A stretch of DNA of 64,000 nt from Octadecabacter temperatus. Lineage in GTDB: Bacteria > Pseudomonadota > Alphaproteobacteria > Rhodobacterales > Rhodobacteraceae. The position numbers and the translations under genes are program-made. Position 1 is the first letter of the stretch. Each line of letters begins with the position of its first letter. The stretch covers positions 1,116,001 through 1,180,000 of the forward strand of contig NZ_CP012160.1 in assembly GCF_001187845.1 (NCBI RefSeq). The letters run 5' to 3'. Shown piece after piece: positions 18,652 through 27,186 of the stretch. Under the pieces are notes generated by a model. That model did no database searches. It worked only from the letters and a program-made list of their open reading frames with translations, and was not told the origin of the DNA.

Positions 18652-21332
18652 TTTCGTTTAACCTGCTAGTCTTTGTGTCACTGGCTTATGTGGCGTTTTT
18701 GTTTTTGGTGGCCTTTGCCGCTGAACGCCGCGCTGCGCAGGGCAAAACCGGATGGCTGCGGTCCTCTACAATCTACACACTGTCGCTGAGCATCTATTGC
18801 ACCGCGTGGACATTTTACGGCGCGGTTGGATATGCCGCGCGATCTGGCCTTGAATACCTGACGATCTACCTTGGGCCGACGTTGGTGATGATTGGGTGGT
18901 GGTGGCTGGTGCGCAAATTGGTGCGCATCGGACGCACGCAACGCCTTACGTCTATCGCTGACCTGATTTCGTCCCGATACGGCAAGTCGACGGTGTTGGG
19001 CGTTATGGTAACAGTCCTCGCGATTGTCGGAACGACACCTTATATTGCTCTGCAACTTCAATCTGTTACGCAATCCATCGGAGTTTTTGCGGCCAGCAGT
19101 GGTGAAACATGGCTACCACGCGACCTGAATAGCGCGGCAATGTGGGTCGCGGTGGGGCTGGCGGTGTTCACGGTCGCATTTGGTACGCGAAATCTAGACG
19201 CCCATGAACGTCACCACGGGATCGTTCTGGCCATCGCTGTTGAGGCCGTGGTGAAGCTGTTTGCGCTTTTGGCGGTTGGTATTTTCGTCGTCTGGGGCAT
19301 CGCCGGCGGGGTCGGGCCGACACTGGACCTTATCGATGCGTCAGCACAATCACAGTGGCGGCCGATTTCAGGGCGCTGGATCGGTCTAATTTTCGTCTCT
19401 GCCGGTGCATTCCTTTGTTTGCCGCGGATGTTTCAAGTTTTGGTCGTTGAAAACTCTGACGAACGCGCGCTGGGCACCGCAAGCTGGGCATTTCCGGCCT
19501 ATCTGTTGTTGATGAGCCTGTTTGTCGTGCCGATCGCCGTCGTCGGGCTTGATCTGATGCCAGAAGGCGCGAACCCTGACTTGTTCGTGGTGACACTGCC
19601 CCTTAGCGAGGGGCGGCAGGGCCTTGCGATCTTGTCTTTCCTTGGCGGCTTTTCATCTGCGACATCCATGGTGATCGTAGCGACTTTGGCCTTGGCGACG
19701 ATGGTGTCCAACCACATCATTGTACCGAGCTGGTTGAACGCCCGCACGCCGGGGGCGGTGGTGTCAGGTGACGTGCGGCGCGTGGTCGTGATCTCACGGC
19801 GTATTTCCATTGGGATGATCTTGGCGTTTGGCTACATTTACTTCCGCTTGTCTGGGGGCGGCACGGCATTGGCGGTTATCGGGCTCGTGTCCTTTATGGG
19901 CGTTGTGCAGGTGCTGCCTGCGATGATTGGCGGCGTATTTTGGCGCGGGGCCAATCGATGGGGGGCAGGTGCTGGTCTTTTGGTCGGGTTTACAGTCTGG
20001 GCATGGACCAGTTTCTTGCCGAGCTTCGGGGTTGATGCTGCGATTTCCCAATCCGTATTCGAGAACGGGCCATTCGGGATCGGCTGGCTTCGCCCACAGG
20101 CACTGTTTGGCGTCACTGGGATGGACCCGTTCGTGCACGCGTTGTTCTGGTCGATATTCCTGAACACCACCTCGTTTATGGTGGTTTCCATCCTGACATT
20201 CCCGAACCCGTTGGAACGTTTGCAGGGGGCGCAATTTGTGAATGTGTTTGATTATTCAAGCGGTGCGCGCACGTGGTCACAATCGGCGGCACAAGCCGAA
20301 GACCTGTTGGTCATGGCGCAGCGTATCCTTGGTGGATCCGTAGCGCAGGAAACATTTAGGGCAGAAGCAAAATCTCAAGGTAAAGTCGGGTTCTTGCCGG
20401 ATGTGACACCTGATTTTATTGGACGCTTAGAGCGTGAATTATCCGGTTCCGTCGGCGCGGCCACGGCACACGCGATGATCGGTCAGTTGACCGAAGGTAC
20501 GATGGTGTCCGTTGAAGACCTTATTGCGGTGGCGGATGAAACCGCGCAAATCATGGAATATTCCAACGAATTGGAAGCCAAAAGCGCTGAGCAAGAACGT
20601 ACCGCACGCGCCCTTCTTGAGGCCAATGAAATGTTGACGGCGCTGTCGATCCAGAAGGATGCGTTCCTAAGCCAGATCAGCCACGAACTGCGCACGCCAA
20701 TGACGTCGATCCGATCATTTTCGGATATTTTGCGAGACGGCGAAGTTGAGGACGATGCGCGTAAACGCTTTGCAGGAATTATACACGAAGAATCCAACCG
20801 CTTGACCCGTTTGCTGGATGACTTGCTGGACCTTGGTGTTCTGGAAAGCGGGCAGGTGCAGTTGAATTTGGGGCAGGGCAGTTTGGCGGACGTATTGGAC
20901 CGCGCGGTGATTGCGTCCGGCGCGGATACTGGGAAGCTCAAGATCATGCGCAAGCCTGCAAACGAGGCTGTTGTCGTGAACACCGATCTAGACCGACTGG
21001 CGCAGGTGTTCATTAATCTCATCAGCAATGCCGCAAAATACTGCACGTCGGAAACGCCACAGTTGCGGATCATTGTACGTGAAATCGGGGGCGAAACGGT
21101 TGTCGATTTTTGCGACAATGGCGAAGGCATCCCAAACGAGAGCCAATCCATGATTTTCGAGAAATTCTCGCGGCTTGAAGACGAAGGAAAGGCGGGGGGC
21201 GCGGGTCTAGGGCTTGCGATTTGCCGTCAAATTATGGGCGCGCTTGGGGGGGATGTTACGTACCTTCCAGGCCAAGGCGGTGCAGCGTTTCGGGTGACGC
21301 TGCCACAAACGCAAGCCTTGGCGGCACAATAG
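18648..21332 (+). CDS. Sodium/solute-symporter-type sensor histidine kinase (CbrA/CrbS-like)
   Basis: Protein of 894 residues. Residues 1 to about 540 hold about 13 membrane helices with SSS-family features (YIALQLQSVTQSI, the RSGLEYLTIYLGP region and FSSATSMVIVATLALATMVSNH). A STAC-like linker follows (about 545-655, AQAEDLLVMAQRILGGS to SNELEAKS), then a coiled coil, the dimerisation helix with His679 in SQISHELRTP, and an ATPase domain with N box INLISNAAKY, G1 DNGEGIP, F FEKFSRLEDE and G2 GAGLGLAI. There is no PAS and no receiver domain, unlike CbrA and CrbS respectively. CrbS-type kinases control acs in other bacteria, and acs lies 8 kb away here. Confidence 0.93.
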   Translation: MISFNLLVFVSLAYVAFLFLVAFAAERRAAQGKTGWLRSSTIYTLSLSIYCTAWTFYGAVGYAARSGLEYLTIYLGPTLVMIGWWWLVRKLVRIGRTQRLTSIADLISSRYGKSTVLGVMVTVLAIVGTTPYIALQLQSVTQSIGVFAASSGETWLPRDLNSAAMWVAVGLAVFTVAFGTRNLDAHERHHGIVLAIAVEAVVKLFALLAVGIFVVWGIAGGVGPTLDLIDASAQSQWRPISGRWIGLIFVSAGAFLCLPRMFQVLVVENSDERALGTASWAFPAYLLLMSLFVVPIAVVGLDLMPEGANPDLFVVTLPLSEGRQGLAILSFLGGFSSATSMVIVATLALATMVSNHIIVPSWLNARTPGAVVSGDVRRVVVISRRISIGMILAFGYIYFRLSGGGTALAVIGLVSFMGVVQVLPAMIGGVFWRGANRWGAGAGLLVGFTVWAWTSFLPSFGVDAAISQSVFENGPFGIGWLRPQALFGVTGMDPFVHALFWSIFLNTTSFMVVSILTFPNPLERLQGAQFVNVFDYSSGARTWSQSAAQAEDLLVMAQRILGGSVAQETFRAEAKSQGKVGFLPDVTPDFIGRLERELSGSVGAATAHAMIGQLTEGTMVSVEDLIAVADETAQIMEYSNELEAKSAEQERTARALLEANEMLTALSIQKDAFLSQISHELRTPMTSIRSFSDILRDGEVEDDARKRFAGIIHEESNRLTRLLDDLLDLGVLESGQVQLNLGQGSLADVLDRAVIASGADTGKLKIMRKPANEAVVVNTDLDRLAQVFINLISNAAKYCTSETPQLRIIVREIGGETVVDFCDNGEGIPNESQSMIFEKFSRLEDEGKAGGAGLGLAICRQIMGALGGDVTYLPGQGGAAFRVTLPQTQALAAQ

Positions 21333-21415
21333 TGAAAACTTTGTTGTGTTGTTAGGGTGTTGGTAACCACACCGCCCCTACAAAGAGCCATGAGTTTTGA
21401 CAAAAGGCAGCCCTG

Positions 21416-22384
21416 ATGGACGCGGTAAATCCGATCCTGGCCCACAAACTTGGGCACTCGCAACCGGTTGCGTCCGAGCAAGCTGAAAGTGCGACGTCGC
21501 CCACGCGACAGATGCGCCGTGCGCTGGGGCGCGCCGCAGACAATGCTGTCGGCTTATCCGCGTCCGTTCTAGGGATTTCTGAAGAAGCGATGGATGCGGA
21601 AAGCCTTATCGCAGACGGGCCTGACGGATGGATCGTATTGGGGCTGCGTACCGGAGACGCCGCAGGCTTGTCGGGCCTATTTCTAATGGATCAACCTTTG
21701 CGATCCGCATTGATCGAAATGCAAACGATGGGTAGTTTGCTCCCCTTGGCGGAAACGCAGCGTGCTGTCACACGCACGGACGCGGTGATGACGGTCCCAT
21801 TTGCTGCAAACCTGCTTGCCGAATTAGGAGAGGTCGAATTTGGCACACCAGATTTTAACATGGCCGCGTATGACATAGGCCCTGTCGAAAATCTGCGCAC
21901 GGCTGGGCTGGTTATGATGCAAGGCCAATATCGCGTCTGGCGGGTCACGGTTCAATTGGGCGGGGGGGAAGCACAAGGTGAGATGATGATCGCGTTACGC
22001 CCCCAAAGCGACAACGCCCCGCAACCCGTTGAAGACTCAAATGCGTGGTCAACGAACCTGCGCGACGCCTTGGATGACGCGCCCGCCGATCTGGATGCAG
22101 TTCTTTCCAAAATGACTTTGCCCATCGGCAAGATTGACGCGTTCGAAGTGGGGCAGGTGGTGCAACTGGCCGGAACAACCGTTGGGTCCGTCACGCTGAC
22201 TGGGCCGGGCGGTGAAAAGGTTGCAACGGCGCGTCTGGGGCAGGTGGCAGGTAAACGGGCCGTGCGGATTGAGGATGCTCAAGTTGATATGCAGGACGCC
22301 CCGCCGAAACTGGCGCCTGTTCAACAGTTTGTCGAAACCGCGAAGGAACCGAACCCGACTTCGTCGGATTTGGTCGATAGTTAA
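21416..22384 (+). CDS. Orphan SpoA-domain (FliM/FliN-like) protein
   Basis: Protein of 322 residues. The C-terminal domain (about 235-295; LDAVLSKMTLPIGKIDAFEVGQ, then GEKVATARLGQVAGKRAVRI) has the SpoA fold pattern of FliM/FliN flagellar switch and type III secretion C-ring proteins. Residues 50-210 resemble a CheC-like middle domain as in FliM. A disordered, Pro-rich tail ends the protein. No flagellar genes are nearby; the start is 83 bp after the kinase gene. It may be a FliM paralogue working in the flagellar switch from a distant locus, or a chemotaxis-related adaptor. Confidence 0.75.
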   Translation: MDAVNPILAHKLGHSQPVASEQAESATSPTRQMRRALGRAADNAVGLSASVLGISEEAMDAESLIADGPDGWIVLGLRTGDAAGLSGLFLMDQPLRSALIEMQTMGSLLPLAETQRAVTRTDAVMTVPFAANLLAELGEVEFGTPDFNMAAYDIGPVENLRTAGLVMMQGQYRVWRVTVQLGGGEAQGEMMIALRPQSDNAPQPVEDSNAWSTNLRDALDDAPADLDAVLSKMTLPIGKIDAFEVGQVVQLAGTTVGSVTLTGPGGEKVATARLGQVAGKRAVRIEDAQVDMQDAPPKLAPVQQFVETAKEPNPTSSDLVDS

Positions 22385-22390
22385 ATCGGT

Positions 22391-22816
22391 TTAGCTGCCT
22401 GCTAGGGCGTTCAGCTGTCCGCGCATCATCGACAAATCATAGCCGTTTTGCGCGGCGGTTTGCATGATCTCATCAGTGTCACGCTTTCCAGCTTGACTAA
22501 GCGCCCAAACGATTGTGCTGCGCGTACCGGATGCACAGTAGGCGAGAACTGGACCTTTTGCCTGTGAACAGGCGTCTTGCTGTTGGGCTGCCAAGTCAAC
22601 TGATAGCGTTGCGTGCGTGACGGGCAGAACCACAAGTTCAATCCCAGCTGCAGTTGCGGCCGCTTGCATCGCGTCCACTTGATGGGACGGCGGGATTTCA
22701 GAACACGGGCGGTTGTTGATAATGGTCGTAAACCCAAGCGCAGCGATCGCAGGTAAGTCCTGCGGGTCAATCTGTGGGGAAACGGCGTAGTCGGGGGTCA
22801 GTTGGCGTATATCCAT
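22391..22816 (-). CDS. TIGR01244-family sulfurtransferase/phosphatase-like protein
   Basis: Protein of 141 residues with the DUF442 fold related to protein tyrosine phosphatases and rhodaneses. The active-site loop is YCASGTRS with Cys94 and Arg99. The N-terminal MDIRQLTPDYAVSPQIDPQD and the TIINNRPCSEIP strand match the family. The ATG at 22816 is chosen because the family starts here; an in-frame ATG at 22876 adds 20 unconserved basic residues. Such proteins are often linked to sulfide oxidation or metallo-beta-lactamase-fold enzymes, but no such partner is nearby. Confidence 0.85.
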   Translation of the reverse strand: MDIRQLTPDYAVSPQIDPQDLPAIAALGFTTIINNRPCSEIPPSHQVDAMQAAATAAGIELVVLPVTHATLSVDLAAQQQDACSQAKGPVLAYCASGTRSTIVWALSQAGKRDTDEIMQTAAQNGYDLSMMRGQLNALAGS

Positions 22817-22985
22817 ACCCCGATTTAATACCTGTCGCGGCGCAGGTCTAGCCCGACAAGTCACTAATCGAACCACGCAACGCCAGATTGATGCGTTTGG
22901 GGGCTTTCCCTTTTTCGCTCAGGCCGCCATTCTGTTAACCAAAGTGGGGCGGCGGTTTCATAGGCCCGCTGGATAAGGATGTGGC

Positions 22986-24320
22986 ATGGCGCGTTTGGTG
23001 CGGTTTCGAGTTATAGACGGCATAGCCGTCGTCACGCTGGACGCGGCCCCTGTGAATGCGCTTTCGGCACCGTTGCGGGCAGGCCTATGGGAAGTCTTCA
23101 AACGCATTGACGCAAACCCAGATATCAAAGCGGCCGTGTTAATGGCTGCGGGGCGTATGTTTTCAGCAGGCGCTGACATTCGTGAGTTTTCCAATCCAGC
23201 AAGTGAGCCGTCCTTGTCGCAGTTGTGTAACCACATCGAAGCCTGTTCCAAACCTGTCGTCGCAGCATTCCATGGCCAAGCATTAGGCGGTGGGGCGGAA
23301 CTGTTGCTTGCAGCGCATTACAGGCTCGCGTCACCGGATGCGCGGTTTGGACTGCCAGAAGTCGCGCTGGGCCTTGTTCCTGGTGCAGGTGGTACCCAGC
23401 GGCTGCCACGCCTTATTGGGGCCGAACGCGCGCTTCAGTTGATGGTGTCCACTAGCTCGATTGAGGCCGGCGTCGCGCACCGTGTCGGACTGGTGGACGG
23501 GATCGTTCAAGGGGACCTCGGGTCTGGCGCTATTGCGTTCGCAAACAACTTGGTTGCGCGCGAGCAAGGCCCAAGATCAACGCGAGCAAATCGGACACAT
23601 TTTCAAGACGTGCGGGCCCATGCTGCCGCGATTGCGCACGCACGTGAGAGTTTAAAGGACAACCCGCTTAACGCGCCTGAAAGGGTGGTCGATTGCGTTG
23701 AGGTTGCGGCCTTGCTGCCGTTTGACGCGGGGTTGGCATTTGAAGCCGACGCATTTGCGCGCTGTCTTGAACATCCACAATCTGTCGCATTGCGTCATGT
23801 TTTCATGGCGGAACGCAAGGTCGACAATGCCTTGCTTGAGAAGGACGATGGCGTTTTCCGCCCCGTCGTACCGATGGGCAAAGCGGTGGCAAACCGGTTG
23901 CGTAAAGCGTTTCTTAAGGCTGCGGAAAACCTTGTAGATAACGGCGCAAACGAGGCTGACGTTGACGGCGCAATGGTCGCTTACGGATTTCGAAAAGGGC
24001 CGTTTGGCGGCAGAACGAAAACCGAAAGTAATTCCAACGTTGAGCGCAAATTGATCGCAGCGCTTCTTGTTGAAGGCGCGGCCTGTGTTGATGAAGGTGC
24101 AGTTCAGCGGCCCTCAGACATCGATGCAATCGCGGTTCACGCGATCAGTTTTCCGCGCCGAAAAGGTGGTCCGATGCGTGCTGCGCAAACGCTTGGGCTT
24201 ATCAGCTTACGCAAAGACATGCGGGTTTGGGCGCAAGACAGCGATAACTGGGCTGTACCGGATCTGCTGGATGACGCGATCAAAGACGCGGGCGGCTTTG
24301 ACGCGATCTTGCGATCTTAG
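22986..24320 (+). CDS. Enoyl-CoA hydratase with remnant 3-hydroxyacyl-CoA dehydrogenase C-terminal parts
   Basis: Protein of 444 residues. Residues 1-200 are a complete crotonase domain: oxyanion-hole ADIREF (63-68), GGGAE with Glu105 and LPEV with Glu125, the two catalytic glutamates, then [21 protein letters not shown]. In FadB/FadJ-type fusions (about 700 residues) the linker [10 protein letters not shown] (269-276-like) leads into an NAD-binding Rossmann domain with GxGxMG. Here the linker runs straight into [14 protein letters not shown] and [15 protein letters not shown] (295-340), then [18 protein letters not shown] and [10 protein letters not shown] (363-398), that is, shortened versions of the two C-terminal dehydrogenase repeats. 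No NAD site remains, so only hydratase/isomerase activity is expected. Confidence 0.85.
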   Translation: MARLVRFRVIDGIAVVTLDAAPVNALSAPLRAGLWEVFKRIDANPDIKAAVLMAAGRMFSAGADIREFSNPASEPSLSQLCNHIEACSKPVVAAFHGQALGGGAELLLAAHYRLASPDARFGLPEVALGLVPGAGGTQRLPRLIGAERALQLMVSTSSIEAGVAHRVGLVDGIVQGDLGSGAIAFANNLVAREQGPRSTRANRTHFQDVRAHAAAIAHARESLKDNPLNAPERVVDCVEVAALLPFDAGLAFEADAFARCLEHPQSVALRHVFMAERKVDNALLEKDDGVFRPVVPMGKAVANRLRKAFLKAAENLVDNGANEADVDGAMVAYGFRKGPFGGRTKTESNSNVERKLIAALLVEGAACVDEGAVQRPSDIDAIAVHAISFPRRKGGPMRAAQTLGLISLRKDMRVWAQDSDNWAVPDLLDDAIKDAGGFDAILRS

Positions 24321-24532
24321 GCGAGGATCACGCCGACAACGACGCACATCAGGCCGATCACGGACAACAGGAATGATCCTAAGTTCAGGGGAAGCACAGC
24401 CTGAACTTTCGCACGCAACTCTTCATCGTTGGTCGCCTCGCGTTTGGCGCGTCGCACTTTCAGGATGCTCAGAATAATTCCGACAAGGCCAATCACCGAA
24501 ATGACGGCGCCAATGCTGATGAGTAGGTCCAT
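24317..24532 (-). CDS. Small two-helix membrane protein
   Basis: Protein of 71 residues with two hydrophobic helices (about 3-23 and 51-70) joined by a charged cytoplasmic loop (RRAKREATNDEELRAK). The ATG has an AGGAG ribosome site 6 bp upstream, which sets this start against longer in-frame readings. It ends 4 bp inside the hydratase gene on the other strand. Similar short 'DLLISIGAVISVIG' membrane proteins occur in Rhodobacteraceae without known function. Confidence 0.65.
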   Translation of the reverse strand: MDLLISIGAVISVIGLVGIILSILKVRRAKREATNDEELRAKVQAVLPLNLGSFLLSVIGLMCVVVGVILA

Positions 24533-24649
24533 TTGCGTCTCCTGTTTTCCAGACATCGGGTACCGCGCCCACGCGCTGCACGCAACCGCTTGCCGCGCGG
24601 CGCTGGGAGGGTTAGGGAAGGGGCCGATCCAACCTAAATGAGGCCCGAT

Positions 24650-24907
24650 ATGTCTGACACTTCCACCGATGCAAGCTACCGCGTAACCGCAGACGAATTG
24701 CGCCAGTTCGTTGAACGGATTGAACGTTTGGACGCCGAGAAAAAAGACCTTGCCGAGCAGCAAAAAGAAGTGATGGCAGAAGCCAAGGGTCGTGGTTACG
24801 ACACCAAAGTCATGCGCAAAGTGATCGCACTGCGCAAGCGTGACAGCGATGACATCGCCGAAGAAGAAGCGGTGTTGGAAATGTATAAAGAAGCGCTTGG
24901 CATGTAA
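24650..24907 (+). CDS. gapR: DUF2312 (GapR-type) nucleoid-associated protein
   Basis: Small helical protein of 85 residues; almost the whole length (from ADELRQFVERIERLDAEKK to YKEALGM) matches DUF2312. GapR of Caulobacter belongs to this family, binds overtwisted AT-rich DNA as a clamp-like tetramer and supports replication and topoisomerase action. Lys/Arg-rich segments KGRGYDTKVMRKVIALRKR fit the DNA-contact face. The ATG at 24650 has a GAGG site 6 bp before it; the in-frame ATG at 24638 lacks one. The symbol is by family membership. Confidence 0.85.
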   Translation: MSDTSTDASYRVTADELRQFVERIERLDAEKKDLAEQQKEVMAEAKGRGYDTKVMRKVIALRKRDSDDIAEEEAVLEMYKEALGM

Positions 24908-24941
24908 TCGTCCCAAAGGGGACGTTTAACATTCAGGCTAT

Positions 24942-25799
24942 TCAGAGGGTCACGTGACCCTCAATCAAGATATTCGTATGGCCACCGATCTTGATGTCAC
25001 CTTCGGGTGTCGGAAGGACATGTACGCGGCCGCTACGCCCTATCTTGGTCCCTTGTGCCACCATATAGGGGTCGTTCGCGCGTCCTAGTTGTTGGAACCA
25101 ATGGGCAAGCGCGGCGTTCAGTGATCCGGTAATCGGATCTTCCTTAATGCCGTACAACATTCCGAACATTCGCACCTCATAGTTGGTTGGTCGGCCGTCC
25201 GGGTGGGCCGCAATCAACCCGAGCGCGACATTTTCAGTCTGGCCAAGAGCGTCCATATCGATCGCGAGAATTTCACGCGCCTCAGCCATTTCGATGACAT
25301 GCCATTCGGGGCCATTGTTCAAGACGGCAGCGCCACGAACCTGCGCTGGATCAAGGTCGAACTGGCCTAATAAACGGGTCAAAATATCGTCGGGCATCGG
25401 TGAGATCGTGGTCGGTGGGGCGACAAAGGCGGGCACATCACCTGTTAGGTCAATTTCGACCAGACCGACACCGCAGTTTTGTACGATCTTGCCTGTGATC
25501 TTAGGGCTGTTTCCTGCCGCCAACCAGCATTGCGCAGTTCCCAATGTGGGGTGGCCTGCAAACTTCATTTCCCGTGAGACTGTGAAAATTCGAATGTCGT
25601 AATCCGCATCAGGGTCGCTCGGAGGGCAAACAAATGTCGTCTCAGCCAGATTGGTCCAACGCGCAAAGGCCTGCATTTCATCGTCGCTAAGCCCGTCACC
25701 GTCCAATACGATCGCCAGCCCGTTGCCACCGGTTGGGGTCGTGCTGAAAACGTCGCACTGCATGAATGCGCGGGATTTTGGGTTACGATCACGGGCCAA
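24942..25799 (-). CDS. PhzF-family isomerase/epimerase-like protein
   Basis: Protein of about 285 residues with the two-domain diaminopimelate-epimerase-like fold of the PhzF family: NGLAIVLDG, the catalytic glutamate Glu53 in NLAETTF, SREMKFAGHPTLGTAQ and EDPITGSLNAALAHW. The family is named after a phenazine enzyme, but most members are of unknown substrate and no phenazine genes are here. A TTG at 25799 (GGAAGG 11 bp upstream) gives an N-terminus running RAFMQCDVF; an ATG at 25763 is the alternative. With the TTG it overlaps the upstream gene by 11 bp. Confidence 0.85.
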   Translation of the reverse strand: MARDRNPKSRAFMQCDVFSTTPTGGNGLAIVLDGDGLSDDEMQAFARWTNLAETTFVCPPSDPDADYDIRIFTVSREMKFAGHPTLGTAQCWLAAGNSPKITGKIVQNCGVGLVEIDLTGDVPAFVAPPTTISPMPDDILTRLLGQFDLDPAQVRGAAVLNNGPEWHVIEMAEAREILAIDMDALGQTENVALGLIAAHPDGRPTNYEVRMFGMLYGIKEDPITGSLNAALAHWFQQLGRANDPYMVAQGTKIGRSGRVHVLPTPEGDIKIGGHTNILIEGHVTL

Positions 25800-26664
25800 T
25801 GAAATTCACACCTTCCATGCTGACGATCCGGTCAATATCTTCGTCATAATTCGCCGTCAGCTGGTCCACGGTTTCTTCCGTCCAACCTGGGATGTCGATT
25901 TCGTCCTCGATTTCATCTTCCAGCGCGTATTTCTCTAAGAACGCCGCAATGATACGCCGCTTTTGCTGTTCGGTCTGGGGAGGGTTGGCCTTTAGATAAG
26001 TGACGAAATGTTTCATGCCATCAGCGCTCATGATGGCACTGAGAAGGTCAAACCCGCCGGTAATTTTGGTGAGGGGATCAACGCCGCCCAGCTCACGAAT
26101 AAGCTGCGCCCAGATAAGCGGGGTGTCCTCATTGCACCAAACCGTCAGGCTGGCGCGTGGCAATATATTGCGGATCCGCGCAATCAGATCAGACCAACGC
26201 AAATCGAGTGGAGCGATCCCGTTCATGAAGTTGTTGAAGCTCGTTGTATTGCTGTCCCCGAATGTCTCGGGAATGAACGTCGCTGGATTGCGAAGACCGA
26301 TAAAAATTTCAATATCATCGTCCGGAAACAGGTCCGAAAGGCCGTGAAGCTTCTGTTCGGCGAGCGTGTAGAAAATACCGTCCTCAAATACACGCCGATG
26401 CACGCACATAAACTGAGCATGGCTCATTACAACGCGGTTGCATTGTTCATCGTCAAGAATCGCATCCATCAAAATTTCGCGAGTATCGCTCGCGGGTTGT
26501 TGCCCATCAAGCGCTTGAATTGTTTCACGAATCAGACGTCTGTACTTGCCGGGTCCGGGAACCTTCACGCCCTGTTCGGCGAATGTTTCAGCATTCTTAA
26601 GGACAGACTTAAGTAGGCGGTCCTGATCCGTACAATTCGCACCGATGTGATAAACAATCTGCAT
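25789..26664 (-). CDS. Hypothetical protein, sulfotransferase-like fold possible
   Basis: Protein of about 291 residues. The N-terminus MQIVYHIGANCTDQDRLLKS resembles the first strand and loop of P-loop sulfotransferase-like proteins, but the loop is not a canonical PAPS-binding 5'-PSB motif (no GxxRSGTT). A later segment EIFIGLRNPATFIPE resembles the 3'-PB region (RNP) of that fold, which supports the idea. The rest is acidic and helical (EKYALEDEIEDEIDIP). I use the ATG at 26664; an ATG at 26682 adds six residues. It is probably co-transcribed with the PhzF-like gene. The substrate is unknown. Confidence 0.7.
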   Translation of the reverse strand: MQIVYHIGANCTDQDRLLKSVLKNAETFAEQGVKVPGPGKYRRLIRETIQALDGQQPASDTREILMDAILDDEQCNRVVMSHAQFMCVHRRVFEDGIFYTLAEQKLHGLSDLFPDDDIEIFIGLRNPATFIPETFGDSNTTSFNNFMNGIAPLDLRWSDLIARIRNILPRASLTVWCNEDTPLIWAQLIRELGGVDPLTKITGGFDLLSAIMSADGMKHFVTYLKANPPQTEQQKRRIIAAFLEKYALEDEIEDEIDIPGWTEETVDQLTANYDEDIDRIVSMEGVNFIGP

Positions 26665-26806
26665 TAATTCCGCGCCTGACATCGTTGTGAAATGTTGTTT
26701 TTCAGACCTTATGCTCGATTTATCACTAGTGGAACCGCTCTTGATGCAAATTTCTGTTCAGACCCTCTTGCGCGAACCCAAAAGGTTCCTTAAAGCAGCG
26801 CCCAGT

Positions 26807-26882
26807 GCCCCTATAGCTCAGCTGGTAGAGCAACTGATTTGTAATCAGTAGGTCCGCGGTTCGAGTCCGTGTGGGGGCACCA
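26807..26882 (+). tRNA. tRNA-Thr (anticodon UGU)
   Basis: A complete 76-nt cloverleaf: acceptor GCCCCTA pairs with TGGGGGC, D arm with GCTCAGCTGGTAGAGC, anticodon stem CTGAT/ATCAG around TTTGTAA with anticodon TGT, T arm CCGCGGTTCGAGTCCGTG-like, discriminator A and an encoded CCA (26880-26882). It is the last core-type feature before the accessory surface-protein region. Confidence 0.97.
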
Positions 26883-27186
26883 TTTCACTCATGAATATCA
26901 AAGAGCTTACTGTAGCTCGCGCTTTGGCTGCTATTGCTGGAGTTGGTCCTGCAAACGGCATGAGGGTATGGGGGCACATCTTGTACGGCCCTGTGGTGCC
27001 TCGATTCTGATGTCATCGTGGCTCCCGCAGTTGGCACCAATTACTTAAACCATTTTCGATTTTCAACCTATCCAAAATTTCTACTCTAGGGGGAAAATAT
27101 TACTGGGTGCGACCTTGCTTCTAAGCGATCTATGCCTGATAAATTTCTAATAAGTATAATTAAGACGGACATGGGCGCGTAAGTAT
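26883..27186. other. Intergenic region downstream of tRNA-Thr
   Basis: A 304-bp gap, more AT-rich than its surroundings towards 27020-27186. It holds a short open frame (26891-27010, 39 codons) without ribosome site, which I do not call a gene. A TATAAT sequence at 27155-27160 could be a -10 element for the next gene, though no convincing -35 is spaced from it. The 9-bp tRNA end TGGGGGCAC (26872-26880) recurs at 26969-26977. Confidence 0.5.

Noticed and set aside
26891..27010. 39-codon open frame after tRNA-Thr
   Set aside because: It has no ribosome site and no recognisable domain, and its end sits in a variable-looking gap; too short to support as a gene.
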